From Coprinellus micaceus (taxonomy: Eukaryota > Basidiomycota > Agaricomycetes > Agaricales > Psathyrellaceae): a stretch of 64,000 nt of DNA. The DNA lies in assembly GCA_951394405.1 (NCBI GenBank), contig OX596344.1:744001-808000 (forward strand), given 5' to 3'. Positions 47,407 to 59,900 of this stretch are shown here, in pieces (position 1 is the first letter of the stretch; each line of letters begins with the position of its first letter). The translations under genes were made by a program, and so were the position numbers. The notes beneath the pieces were generated by a model. That model ran no database searches, was not told the origin of the DNA, and worked only from the letters and a program-made list of their open reading frames with translations.

Positions 47407-50176
47407 ACTTGTGGCGCTGAGACTTCAGGCTCCGCAGCCACACGTTCAAACCCCGAGAGCGCCCCTATTCGGACCCCCACCTCCTGGTACCCTTCCGGCC
47501 AAGTCCAGGACCACTCAGAGCTAAAACTACTCAATCGCGGAGCACGATTCCAATAACGGCGCATTTAGAGCGCCTTTGTGAAAATTTCATTTCGCCAACT
47601 GTCTGAATTCACTTTGCTTGAACCGCCGCTCATCCCGGCCCCCGATTAGCGCCCGTGGGACGCCCCGGGCCTCTGGCCGTTGCTGTGCCACACTGAGCAG
47701 ACCAGCTTTAATAACCCCAGCTAATATTACACAATTGGGAGGTCATATTCCCTATCACCCTTCAGGCTCAGGGGACTTACACGTGCAACACGCCATCGCA
47801 TCCACTGAGAGGTTTCGGAAGGGCTCGTGGATGTATTGGTAAAAGGACGGAATATGGAGCTCTTCTCCGCCGCCAGGGGTATATGGGATTTTGAGGTGGT
47901 CCTTGGATGAGTACGTACGGCTGGAGTCCGCGGTGGTGCTTGAATGAACAGGTGTGGCTGGAGAATGAATGCTTCGATGAGAATGTACTGCAGGAGCTTT
48001 CTGGGCATGGGGATGCGGTGTCTTCGTTGCTCCCGAGTTAAGTACGATACCTGGAGATCTCATTTGATGGCGCTCTGACATGTATGACGGGCAGATGGCT
48101 CCCCAGCCCTACCTTGAACGACATTTACTTAGTCGGGGAGTGGACACACCTACATTCAACTGCGTGTAACCTGAGCCGAGCTCTCTCTCTCGGTTTTGAG
48201 AACAACGCTGACGTCGAGGGGAGGTCAAGGCAGCTATAATTAGTTCCCGAGCGCTTACGGTTAGCAAGCATTTTGTTTCGATCGCGAGGTTCTACCTCTG
48301 TGTCGCTGTGCAGTAGCTAGGTGTTGATGGAGGCTTCTGGATATGTGGCCGCGACGTTTTGGACAGCTGGGGGCATATGCTTAGTATCAGGAGAGGTTCT
48401 AACTGATGTAGCCTGAGATGAATTCGTCATGCAGGGGATAGGTGGCTCTGGAGCTCGGGATTCGAGATCTCCTGCTTGGTCACTGCGAACGCGTACCCAA
48501 GCCATCTAATGTGAGCTGAGATTTTGCACTTGTATATTGAGGAGCATCCAGGTGTCGAGCAGAGGCCACAGCGGTTTATATTTAATTTCCGGGCGCTTGA
48601 CCATGAAAACCGCTCATTTAGGGGTTTGCCACTGGCGTGTGACTTCTAAGTACGACTTCCTGGGGCATTTGAAGCACTATTCCCCCCTTCTTGTGGCTCT
48701 ACGAGTTTGAGCTAGTGCATATCTAGGTACAAGCAGAGTCAGGAGGCGCCATACCCTTGCGCTGTGGACGGTGTTTGTCCGAGTTTCCGTGAGTCTCCGA
48801 ACTCCGCCAGCCGGCCGAAGCGCCTAATGCCAACGGTTGGACCCAGACCACGACATCGACTTCATGAGGGTCTATACATTGCCGGTATTGGTATACCTTC
48901 CCGCAAGGCACCCGATGAGAAGGCCTTAACGCTTCAGCGCTTATTCGGAAAGCGCTTCTCCTCAAGGTCAGCATAAACGCGTCATCCCGCATGGAGTTTT
49001 CCGTTAACTCTCCTTTTCAAGGCGCCTTTTCTCCGGGAACCTTGATTCTCTCTCAAAAGGCTCCCGAGACTTTGGGAGCCGCAATTGCAGTGCTTGGTAA
49101 CTTGGCGTGCTCAGAGTCTGGCTGAAGGACGGTGAATCGTGTCCCCCAAGCTCGAATTTCTCGCCCTGGGAACGTACGTCGCCCCTCCTCCCATCCAGAC
49201 GCTATGGTGATAATTTTCAACGGATTGACTTTCAAATTCAAGCCCTCCACTCGAGGGATGTCTGTGCTGAACCCCGGGTTATCGCTTTGACACCAAGATT
49301 GGCAGGATGGGTGATCAGTGATCATTCAAAGGGGTATTGAATACAGTTTCAGCCCCTTCGATATCCCTTTTGTGACCTGACAACTCAAATCCGTCGAAGG
49401 AAGGCAATGCCACCGAAAGGATGTGCATTGAAGCTCCACCATTCGAACGATGGTGTCGGAGCCTTCCCCAAGGCTTCTGGTGTACAACGATGCCTGCAAG
49501 TTCGCCGTCTGGGCGTTGTTCCTCCTCTTGCTGGCCTCTACGAGATACGCCTCGGCCTCCAGGGGCGTAAGGTCTGCCTGTGGTGCGCGATATAGCTCAA
49601 CCGCGGCAAAACGGCGCTTGCAGATGTTACCTGACCCACAACCAACCTCGGTTCTACTCGGTCTCCATCCGTACCTCATGATCACCCTCCATCGGCTTCT
49701 TTTGCTCAGAAGACGCTTATTGAGGTTAGCGCCTCTAATTGAGCCTACATCACGCGAAAGGTATGACCTTATTGTCTTATCTCTGCCCACGATCTAACAT
49801 AATTTGCCCCTGTGCCCTCACTCCCCTCCAGCCCGCTATGTCCTTTCCATCCGTTTTGAGCACATGTACTTGGTGATCGGATCCGCTGAGCCTATGACAA
49901 TGGGAGGAAGATCCTGCAGCTGTCACCAGGTATCAAGACAAAGCGCCAACTTCTGAGAGCTTCCTGATCTCTTGATGATACGGCGTGGAAGTTCAGAATC
50001 CAAAGTTCGGGTGGGCTATCATCCCTATCCGAGCAGCGGTGTACGTTAATCTAGCTGGGTTCAAGGTCCATGTTCCAGGTAGATCATGAAGGATATAAAG
50101 TGGAACTTCTTTGCGAGTGATAACCCAGAGTCACTTCTCACTTCCCTTCCCTTCCCATCACACGCCTACGCCAAAG
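47407..50176. other. Gene-poor region right of the array
   Basis: Upstream side of CDC12. Only short frames; a minus-strand frame at 49326-49790 contains AVELYRAPQADLTPLEAEAY and could be an exon or gene remnant, but no domain or splice partner was found. Confidence 0.4.
50094..50100 (+). promoter_or_regulatory. TATA box of the membrane-protein gene
   Basis: TATAAAG 77 bp before the ATG at 50177; a Pro/Ser-codon CT-rich leader follows, as is usual for fungal core promoters. Confidence 0.5.
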
Positions 50177-51759
50177 ATGTCCTCGTTTGCGAATGGGTTC
50201 TGGATCCCCTCGGGCATTGAGTTCGGGGCACGGTTTCTGGACACAGGTCTCAACTTCTACGACAGCCTGATTGGCACCCTGATCTGCACGCTCTTCAGTG
50301 GTGGGTGTCCGTCTAAAATCCGCCCCTTCGAAGATGCACTGACCTGGGTGTAGGAATCCAGCTATGCATGGTTAGGCGCATCTTCCAGCTGCATTTCCGT
50401 CTCAGGGAGAGCAAGAATGCTCGCTCAAGACGGCAGGCTGCGAAAGCTATGTTCCTCATTGGGACGAGCATGCTCCTAACGTTTATGTTCCTCGCCGCAT
50501 CCCTCATTTACTGCGTCCAGTTCTCGAGGAACGTGCTCTCATTGCGCTCCGTCGCGAAATTCTCCGATTTGGCCTCTGCCGCGGATCCGCCGATCTACAG
50601 AGGATGTGCGAGGGACGCTATCGGCACGTGCGTCGAGGTCTCGTTGGACACATTGCAGCAGGGCAGGAGGATGGAGCTCGCCTTCGCTGCGCTCGTTCAG
50701 GCGCTAATCTTCCTCACGGACATCCTCCTGGTATGTCCGTTCCGCGACCCTAGCGGCCATCCACTCACTCACGGCGATTTTCTTACCTTTGCCAGTTGAT
50801 CCGATGCTACCTACTCTTCACGGATATGGCCTGGGTATGGGCGACAGCCATCGTCTCGTTCGTGGCCTCCATCGGTAAGATTTCTGTCTGTTCCAAAAAA
50901 ATATCACCATTTGGCTTATTCGAATGATTGCAGGCGTGTGGATCTTCGGTCTCGCATCGCTGTCGAAGGCAGGGGGTCTTTCTGGTGGCTCAAGCTGGAA
51001 CTGGGCCTCGCCTAGTCAGGCTAGCATACCCCGTGTAGACGTCTTCCTTCAGAGTGCTGCAGTCCCACCTAGCGGCGTCGACGCTAGCCTTCCTCGTGGC
51101 TACCACACCTCCATGTCGATACTCGCTTCCCTCATGGTCAACGCCATCGTCACTGTCGCCATCGTCACCAGGGTGCTCATTGCACGCAGGCGCCTGCAAG
51201 ATAACCTTCCCCTCTCTCAAGTCGGAGAGGGAAGGAGGAAGGACGACGTTTACTCGACTGCGGCCGCATTGATTATTGAGTCCGCGTCCCCTCCTGTCGT
51301 CTTCGGTATTCTAGCAGCCGTTTTCTCGTCCCCGAATGTCAAAGCCAGCCGCAAGGCGTTTGATTTCGAGCTCATCCCCAAGATCGCTTGGGTGGCGTTT
51401 ACGGTGTGTATTGCTCACGTCAACTTGGCTTTGGCCTTGCGATTGTCTCGGCTTACTGACATTTCTTTTCTTGGCAGGCACTGGCACCTCAGCTCATCCT
51501 CGTCCGGATCCTCCAAGGCCGAGCCTGGGGCTCGGAAGGAACATATTCCAGCTCTTCTGGAGCCACTGCTAGTACTTTCAGTCGATCAAGTGGACGTAAC
51601 ACGCTTGCGACGCCGATGAGGTTTACGTTGAAGGAGCAGGTGGACGAGGAGTACATGAAGAGGAGGCCCTCGTCGTATCGTAGCACTTCGAGCTCGGGGG
51701 ACGAGCGCAAAGGCGATGCTATTGAAATTCAGGTTCGGAAGGAGACGTTTGGCAGTTAG
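50177..51759 (+). CDS. Multi-pass membrane protein (7TM-like), basidiomycete type
   Basis: Five exons, 50177-50300, 50354-50730, 50796-50874, 50934-51403 and 51478-51759, sum to exactly 443 codons plus stop. Hydrophobic segments are seen in exon 1 (LIGTLICTLFSG), exon 2 (AMFLIGTSMLLTFMFLAASL and LAFAALVQALIFLTDILL), exon 3 (MAWVWATAIVSFVASIG) and exon 4 (ILASLMVNAIVTVAIVTRVL, PPVVFGILAAVFSS, and IAWVAFT running into exon 5), giving about seven spans. The tail is Ser/Thr-rich with charged residues and would be cytoplasmic. This matches the large class of uncharacterised Agaricomycete seven-helix proteins; no ligand or partner can be named. ATG 50177 follows a TATA box and an unspliced leader. 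Confidence 0.85.
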
Positions 51760-52366
51760 GTGAAACGACCGTTCCTGTTTGTATGATACGTTGTACTGAA
51801 TAATGCTTGATTCGCTCTTTGACTTCTCGCGCAGTTCTTGGGTGTAGACAATGAAATGGGATTATATGGACGTTATGCGGCTGACAATACGCTGGCCTCG
51901 CGACGTGACCGTTCAAGCCCCGCAAAGATAGGTGTTCACGGAGGATGGATAGAATGGTTCGCTCTTTTCGAGCATCCGCATCAACGTTCTTCCCTTCAAC
52001 TGACAATGTCTATCTAGCGCCCATGTCGTCAGAACCCAGCTTACGCCCAATGCAATGCAGAGGGGGCGTTTCACTGCCATGCTGGGTGCAGAATTCTCCG
52101 ACCGACAGTGGCTGGCTGTTGCTTCGACTTTCTTTGGACGCAATTTTCTACGCTCCTCCAGGCAAGTTCGCAAATATGTCTGACCCGCCCCGAACCTGGC
52201 CACTCTATGGAGCCCGTATAAAAGCCAACACCGTCTGCTCGTCCGATTTTCCTCACAGCAGGTCTGTGTAACACCTAAGGAAGAGTCGTCTGGCACGCTC
52301 CCCCCTCCCAACTCGCCTACGCAACACCTTTCCGCATCTCCCCCCCGCTTCCACTCTGCGTAAACT
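51760..52366. other. Intergenic region with TATA box
   Basis: 3' side of the membrane-protein gene and promoter of secreted gene A. TATAAAA at 52217-52223, followed by a CT-rich leader before ATG 52367. Confidence 0.5.
52217..52223 (+). promoter_or_regulatory. TATA box of secreted gene A
   Basis: TATAAAA 144 bp upstream of ATG 52367; the paralog B has the same motif 111 bp before its ATG. Confidence 0.55.
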
Positions 52367-53217
52367 ATGCGGTTTACTACCGTCATCCTTTCCTTCCTCG
52401 CTGGGGCTGTTTGCCTGGTCTCAGCCTTGCCTTCCCTCACGGAGGAAGGCCTCTACGTGAGGCATGAAGGCGACGTCAACATCCTCGTTGGACGCGACAT
52501 TTCTTCCGAAGAAATTCGGGCGAGGGACATCGCCTATGCCAGGGCTATGGGCGCTGACCCCCTCGACACTCGCGACCACATGAGCGAGGAAGAGATTCTC
52601 GACCTTGCCATGCGTTCCCTCAGCCTGCAGAAGCGGGATCTGGACCTTGTGGAGGTTCAGCCCCGTGCGTATGCTGCTGTGGCTCGTGCTGTCGTCCAGG
52701 GTGTTATCAAGATCGTCCAGCATATCAAGGGGTTGATCGAGAAGGACAAAGCGGTGAGTAGGCTGCTTGTTGCACTATGTTCTACAGGCTTGCTCATGGA
52801 CTGCCCAGCGCCGAGGAGAGTTCACTAAATCGTTTATCGGCGAGTCGATGAAGAAGTACCCTCAGTGGAACTGGGTCATCTGCCACACGGCCCACAAGAC
52901 GAAATTTAGTGGGCAGAAAGGCAAGGATTGGTTCCATCGTCACCAGGAGTTCGACGTTAGCTTCAGGAAGACAATCGGGTCAGTATTTCCACACTCCCCT
53001 CACGACGCGTGGTATTGATCTGTTTCTGTCTGACAGCTATGAAATCTACTGGTTCAAGTCTGGCACGTTCGAACGTCATGGAGATGGAGGATACCTCAAT
53101 GTGAGTAGACCCTGTGTGCTTCACAATCACAGCTACTTACCGACCCAACCGTAGTGGGCTTTCGGTGGGCGTGTTAAGAGTAGGAGCGGGGATGGAAAGA
53201 CCGTGGTCTTCTCATAG
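52367..53217 (+). CDS. Secreted protein A of a tandem pair (DUF7888-like C-terminus)
   Basis: Four exons, 52367-52753, 52809-52978, 53037-53100 and 53155-53217, sum to 227 residues. A signal peptide (MRFTTVILSFLAGAVCLVSA) is followed by an acidic propeptide-like part (GDVNILVGRDISSEEIRARD), a dibasic KR in SLQKRDL (a possible Kex2 cut site), an amphipathic helix (VVQGVIKIVQHIKGLIEKDK), and a C-terminal domain with WNWVICHTAHKTKF, DWFHRHQEFDVSF, IGYEIYWFKSG and GDGGYLNWAFGG. I recall this domain pattern from fungal secreted proteins labelled DUF7888, not verified here. It is clearly paralogous to gene B at 54061. The C-terminus ends sooner and lacks the basic tail of B. Role unknown; secretion is well supported. 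Confidence 0.85.
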
Positions 53218-54060
53218 ATACGTGCCACATTCTGGTAAGCAGTGAGCCTGCAGCCACCGGCTATGTATTTGCACGCGCTTTGATAGCTTCCGACCATGAT
53301 ATGAACCCCATCATCTTGATCATGCAGCGCTCGCCGGGCGCTTGGTGTTTGAGCGACATCATTTCTCGTCGAACGTCATCTACTTCACGCCTTATTCTTC
53401 GACACACTCCATCTTATTATCGCGAAGACCACCGCCATCGCCAAGTGGTCGCATCACTGCATTCGCCGACATCTGTCGAGAAGGTCTCGTAACTGTACTG
53501 ATCAAGGGTCCTTCCATTCGCTTGGGCGGCCTTTACGAGCACCCTTAAGGTTATCTTTAGCTGATTCTTGTCAGCGCCCGTTGCCAACACGGGAAAGTAC
53601 AGTGAACTATGTCTGGAACTCGCCACTCTACTGCAGCACAACATCTTCTGTCGATCAAAGAATTCGCTAATCCATGCAGGCATCTTCAGTCAACCGCCAG
53701 GTCAATCCAAAGATACTCGTGCTGGGGTGCCCAAGAACTCTACCTCGGTTTCTTCGTATCCGCTGAGGAAGGGATTAACACAGCATCGCGTAAAATAGCC
53801 CCTAGAAACAGTTAGAAACCCTCGGCCACCATCCAGCCGCCTGCTGCCGCTCGGTTACAACTCATTGCTGTGGGGCGCTCGGTTACAGTTCGGGACCTCC
53901 CTTCAGCCTTGACAAGCCTTGACACGGGTGCAATATTCCCAAGTATAAAAGGCTCTTGTCTCCCAATCTGTCACCCCACAGCTGGTCTGCCCACACCCGA
54001 GTACGAAACGTCCGGCACGTTCTACTACTTCCTCAACAAACCCCTCCCTCTCTATCAACA
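53218..54060. other. Region between the paralogous secreted genes
   Basis: 3' side of gene A and promoter of gene B; no gene supported. Confidence 0.45.
53944..53950 (+). promoter_or_regulatory. TATA box of secreted gene B
   Basis: TATAAAA 111 bp upstream of ATG 54061, in the context AAGTATAAAAGG. Confidence 0.55.
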
Positions 54061-54898
54061 ATGAGGTTCTCTACCATCTTCACCTCCGTCCTCGCTGGGT
54101 GCTCAACCTTCGCATTGGCACAATCTTCGTTCACCTCGGAGGAGCTCATCCTCAGGAGCGATGGAGACGTCAACATCCTCATGGGCCGCGACGTTACTGC
54201 AGAGGAGATCGCGGCCAGGGACGCCGCCTATGCTGTGGTCGCGGGTGGCAGCTCGCTTGAGGCCCGCGGTATGGACCACTTGAGCAGCGAAGATATCGCG
54301 GACATCGTCCGTCGCCATGTTGGCTTCATCCTTGACGAAGACCAGGTACTCATGACCCGAGACCTCATCGAATACGATGAGCTCAACCCTCGTATCGTTG
54401 GAGCCGTCGTCAATGGTGCGAAGGCCGTCGTCAAGATCATCATGAAGGTCATCGATGTCATCAAGGGAAAGATTGAGAAGGATAAGCAGGTGTGTAACTT
54501 CTCTTATGCCTCCAGACATCGTAGCTGATCCCCTCCTAGCGACGAGGACAATACACCTCCGAGTTCATTGGCAAGATGTTGCAGGAACAGCCCGGGTGGA
54601 ATTGGGTCATTTGCCACACCAAGCACACGACCAAGTTTGGTGGCAAGCAAGGCAAGGACTGGTTCCACCGTCACCAGGAGTTCCCCGTCAGCTTCGGCAA
54701 GACGATCGGTTACGAGATCTATTGGTTCAAGTCTGGCCAGTTCGTCCGCCGCGGTGACGGAGGCTATCTCAACGTGAGTTTCCTTTCCCCAATGCCACAT
54801 CCAGGTCACTGACTGCTTTCTCGTCGTAGTGGGCCTATGGTGGCAAGATCAGCGGCAAGTCCAAGGACGGAAAGACCATCACCTTCGGCAAGAAGTAA
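54061..54898 (+). CDS. Secreted protein B of a tandem pair (DUF7888-like C-terminus)
   Basis: Three exons, 54061-54489, 54540-54773 and 54830-54898, give 243 residues. Signal peptide MRFSTIFTSVLAGCSTFALA, then GDVNILMGRDVTAEEIAARD parallel to gene A, a helix (AVVKIIMKVIDVIKGKIEKDK), and the shared C-terminal domain (WNWVICHTKHTTKF, DWFHRHQEFPVSF, GDGGYLNWAYGG) ending in a Lys-rich tail. Gene A's intron inside IG^Y is absent here, so the genes differ by one intron. The dibasic KR site of A is TR in B, so the two would be processed differently. Same orientation and similar spacing indicate tandem duplication. Function unknown. Confidence 0.87.
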
Positions 54899-56914
54899 AT
54901 TAGACTAGATCTGACGTGTGTTCGTCGTTGCCCCATTGCAATGCCAATTTGTCGTTTGAGGAAATCTTTAATTTGCTCTTCGAGCAGTGGGCAGAGTTAA
55001 GTGCGAATTTAGGTAAGCTCCGCTTCGTTGAGTCTTGCGGAGCACAAATACACGGATAGGTAATCGGCGCATCGTACCTCGATACTGTATCGCCCAGGTC
55101 TGTCCGTACCGTTTACCTCAATGCGAAGGTACTCGGTATTCTCCTATGCAAAGTGAGTCCGTTAGGTTGCATAACACAGTTTATGGGGTGAAGTTACATC
55201 TGCTTCGAAGGTACGCTCCTCAGGTAGTCTTCGTTGGAGTCAGCAGTTCGTCTGGTTCCGTGAACCGGAAAGCAGGCGACGGGCGCCTATTTTACCCTAA
55301 CCCCATCCCATTTGCCAATGTCACGCGGTCACGCATTCGTGCCACATGTTTGAACGCGTCCCACTGGAGCCCGCTGGCCTTGTCTCCTACGTCCATCCCA
55401 GATGCAACTCAGTCCTCTTTCATGTGAGTATTGTACCGAGATACATCTCCCGTTAAGGGAACTTACTACCTTAACGAACTCTAGGGTTCATGAACCCAAT
55501 GAGGCGGCATTCATGGTCGAAGCCATCACCAACTCGTCCCCTCGAGGGTGCCCGACGGAGGGGTCGACACACGGAGAGAATAAGCGTGGTTAGAAAGGCC
55601 CCAATTGTAGATTCACCTGACTTTTGCCTTGGGACTGGAAGCGTTGGGTTGTCGGCGTGGTCACGCGAGATAGCAGCGGACGGGTACCTGGACCCCCTTA
55701 TCAAGGTGCGTTACTATATTGTTGGGGAAACATCATCTTTCTGGAGAGGGCGGCTACCATCCCCTTCTTTTAGGGCTCTAGGCGGGCTCTCGCCTGGTTC
55801 CTTCGAGAGTGGACACGTCTAACCCCCAACTCTCTCCCGTGAAGAGCTCATGAATTGAGCACCACTGCGTTTTTCTGGGTTGGTTCGAATGCCGTTTACT
55901 AGTAGGCCCTTGGTTTGTCTCCCTGACCTCGGGTCGCACATCCCATAATAGGTTCGATGATATCAGGTTGTTTTGAAGCTTCCTGAAAGGAGGTGAGAAG
56001 GCCTTCATTATCACTTACTTTGATCAGGGACCCCTGCCAGCCTCGGTGTCCCATTGTTGTCAGGCAAGGTTGGATTGGACCTCGAAGGGAGAGGCGTTGG
56101 GTAGTATCCCTCAGTGATGACATCGACTTCGACCTGCACCACCTACCTGCTATAGGGTATGGAGAACGAAACGCCGACCATGTACCCACAAAGTGGTACG
56201 GTGATCCTGTCATGAGCGTTCGCCCTGCGGAGCCCGAGACGGCTTGAACTTGAACAGCGAACTTAAGTCTTAAGAAAAGGAGAAAGTAGGCAGTATGTGA
56301 CCAGGTATGTGGTAACATTGCAAACCCGTTCGCGTGGATCTCACTCCGTGGCCTTGGCTTTCCTTTGGGCTACTGCGCGGCCATCCGCTATGGGCAACTC
56401 TGCCCCAGTTCGGCGCTCAGGATCCCTTGCGGAGAGTTGGTCTACTCCACTGAGTTGGCGCCTTTGAAGAAGTATCTTAGGGTACACCATCTTCAAATTC
56501 TCAATTATGGGGATCTGGTGGTGCATATACCGACCCCCCTCCTTTCTTGGTCAGAGACAGTCCGTTCCCCCATTCCCCTCGAATGAGGTTGCACAGGAAT
56601 GACAGACATTTTGCCTTGATGTGTGTTGAGCTGAAGGCGCGGGAGTCCCAATCTGTCAGCTGATGGCAAATATTTTGAGTATCTGCCGGTGAAGAGGCAT
56701 CCGGGTAGGCTCCAAGCCTGCAGCGATTCCATGGTGTTCAAAGTTCACCCGACATTGAAGGGCACGAGCGCCTAAGCTTCGTTAACTTTGTTAACTTATC
56801 TCGCTTGCAGAGATAAGATCCCATCACAGGTATCCCACACCGGTGAGGCATGCACCGCACCCGGCGTTCAACTTGTTCGACAACGTCGAGCTCGAACGAA
56901 TGCCTCTGTAGGCA
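54899..56914. other. Intergenic region
   Basis: Short unrelated frames only. Nothing with domains, and no splice-consistent gene was found. Confidence 0.45.
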
Positions 56915-59900
56915 ATGTCACAACCTAGGAGACGAGTCTCCTATGTAATACCTTCTCCGATAGGCCATGTTCCACGACTACGACTCCCCGCTCATGGAAC
57001 ACAGCGATTAGGCGCCGTTGGACCATTGCTCATGCCCTATGAAGCTCATGTGCATACCCCACATCCTGAAGAGACACCCGCATGGGCCCGCCATCCTCGC
57101 CATCGGCTCGGAGTGTCATCCCTGGCGCTGGATACCTCGACGCAGCTGGCTGGTCAAAGCTCACCCGGTGGTATCCTGTACTCGGGTGGGAGGGATGGTT
57201 TGATCATCGCCTGGGATTTAGGAGTCTCTATGAAGAAGCGAAGGACGAAAGGGTCAGCGGCGAGGGGAAGGAGGAACGACCACTGGGAGTATATCACCGG
57301 GTGGGCGGATGACGCGATAGAGGAGGAAGCTGAGGAAGATGAGAGGGTGGGGACAGACGGGGATGTGCTTGGGGATGTGACTTCAGCTCTCAAACGCCAA
57401 CGGAATGCTAGCGTGTCGGGAGAAACGCCCTTCGAGCAGCAGTGGGAGGTCGACCCGTCGTCGTTCAAGCCGGGTACGCACAGCGAGTTCAGGCAATGCG
57501 CGCAGGCACACTCAGACTGGATCAACGACATCCTGCTGTGCAACCACAACCAGACTGTCGTATCCGCCTCTTCCGACGGGACTATCAAGGCTTGGAATCC
57601 ACACGCGGCTGTACCCTCGGACCCTTCCATCATAGGCTCTCATACGGACTATGTTCGATGCCTGTCGTTGTGGTACGTGCTCCCAACAGAATCGTTATCG
57701 GTAGCTCACCCGACGCCAGCCGAGACCAGAATTGGATAGCCTCGGGGTCGTTCGACCGCACTATTAAGCTATGGGATATCAGCCGAACTGGAGCCTCCGA
57801 CCCCCTCGTCACCCTCAATCCTGCGGATGCAACTGCACCTAAATCGTCAGTCTACGCACTCGCGTCAGATCCATACGGCCGCACAGTCGCCTCTGGCTCA
57901 CCGGAGCGTGTGGTTCGGCTGTGGGATCCTCGGTCGGCGAAGAGGACGGGAAAGCTCGTTGGGCATACGGACAACATCAGGGCTATCCTGATATCCGAGG
58001 ACTCGAGATATGTGAGTAGGCTACCGATTTCTGAGGTACACATTTTGACCGCGAGAGCAGCTCCTCACAGGCTCTGCAGACGCGTCAATCAAACTGTGGT
58101 CGCTAGCGTCGCAGAGATGTCTTCATACCTTCACGCACCACACCGAATCTGTATGGTCCCTGCATTCCTCCCACCCGAACCTCGAGACCTTTTACTCTGG
58201 GGACAGGTGCGGGTTGGTATGCCGTGTCAACGTCGAAAACTGCGCAGACTTGTTTGATGGAGAATGCGTCTTGCTTTGCAATGACACCAGCGATGCGTCC
58301 CGGCCGGCCGTGGAAGGCATTAACCGCCTTGCCGTGTTGGACGATACTCTCCTATGGACCGCGACAGGGACGTCTACAATTAAGCGGTGGCACATCCCAT
58401 CGAAGCAGCTCATGCGACCCTCAATGCCGTTTGATCCCGATGGCTCCAAACCGTCCCCAACCCACTCCTCACCCATATCCCCCAAACGTCGCGGCTTGAT
58501 CTCAAACGACCTAGGATCCGAGTCAAGCACACGGCCGTCCTCAGCCCACAACCCTCCCAACAGGATGGCATCACTCCATTCTATGAGATCTCCGTCGCCA
58601 GACTCGCATTCACGGGATCGAGGCTTTTCCTTTGACACTACCTATCATGGTATCCCCTTCGACAGCCTTATCAAGCTCCTCTCCCCCAACGATCCGTTCG
58701 CTCCAATGTTAGGAAACCGGAATCGTGATCCAGAGGTAGCCACACTATATTCCGCCGCCTCAATCATGTCAGTACAGCATGGCAACCGTATGACCCCTCA
58801 AGCCGCTTTCCAGCAGGCTCATGGTAGCCCTAATCTGCAAAGCTCCCGGACGGAGGACACTCTTATGGCGACGAGCATGGCGCGTGCTAGCTATGAGGAG
58901 CGCGAGTTAGCATCCGACGCCACGCCGTACTGCGTAGAGCCAGACGATGTGTTGGTGGGCGAGGATGGTCTCGTTCGATCTGTGATTCTCAATGACCGTG
59001 TCCACGCTCTGACCGTCGACACGTCTGGCGAGGTCGCGGCGTGGGATATCGTTCGAGGCCTATGCCTGGGGAGATTCCTCGCTGATGATGTGGCGTCGGC
59101 GAGTCATTCAGGGAGCACGGATGGGGGCAATGGGGAACAAGAGAGAAGCCCTCGTGAGGCATTGGAGGCCGTCAGGGAAAGGATAGAAGGCGAAGCCGCT
59201 ATTTCCACCTGGTGCACCGCCGACACCAAGGCTGGAGTCTTGGTGATCCATCTCACCGAGAGATGCTTTGACGCGGAAGTTTATGCGGACGAAGTCGGAT
59301 TCTCACACGACAAACATTTTAATGACGAGTCGAAACGTGAGTACTACTAGTCGCTCCTTCCATTCCATTTCAGATGCTGATTACTTATGGTACAGTCAAC
59401 GTTGGGAAATGGGTTCTAAGGAACCTTTTCATAGGTTTCATTCGCGAGCAGTTACACTTGAAAAAGTCCCAGGAAGTACCTTCCACGAGAGACGGTTCTC
59501 TTCCCCCTTCAATGACACGAAACGAACACGACCGGACCCCGACCGCTTCAGATAGTCCTCGCAAGATCCGACATCGACCATCTGCCTCACTCGATTCAAC
59601 AGGTCGTAGGCGCTCAAGGCACAATCTGAGCCCACAGTCAGCAGCTGTGGTCAATTCCCCGAAGATGATTCCCGCCGTGCCTCCAGTGATAACCAACTTC
59701 CCTCGATCATCTCCTCTTCTCACCCCCTTGATCCCTATAATCCCCGCGAAGGAAATGCTCCCTACTATTACACAATCACCGATGGCTTCACCCATTGCTG
59801 AGAACACTCCCGCCACTCCTTCTGCACCTACACATCAACGCTCGAGATCTGGTACCGTTGATGGGTCTTTCGCTCGCACTCCTTCGACGGGTGCCGGTAA

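Noticed and set aside
49326..49790. 154-residue minus frame as a gene
   Set aside because: Protein-like in the middle only, no ATG-proximal signals, no splice partners and no recognisable domain.
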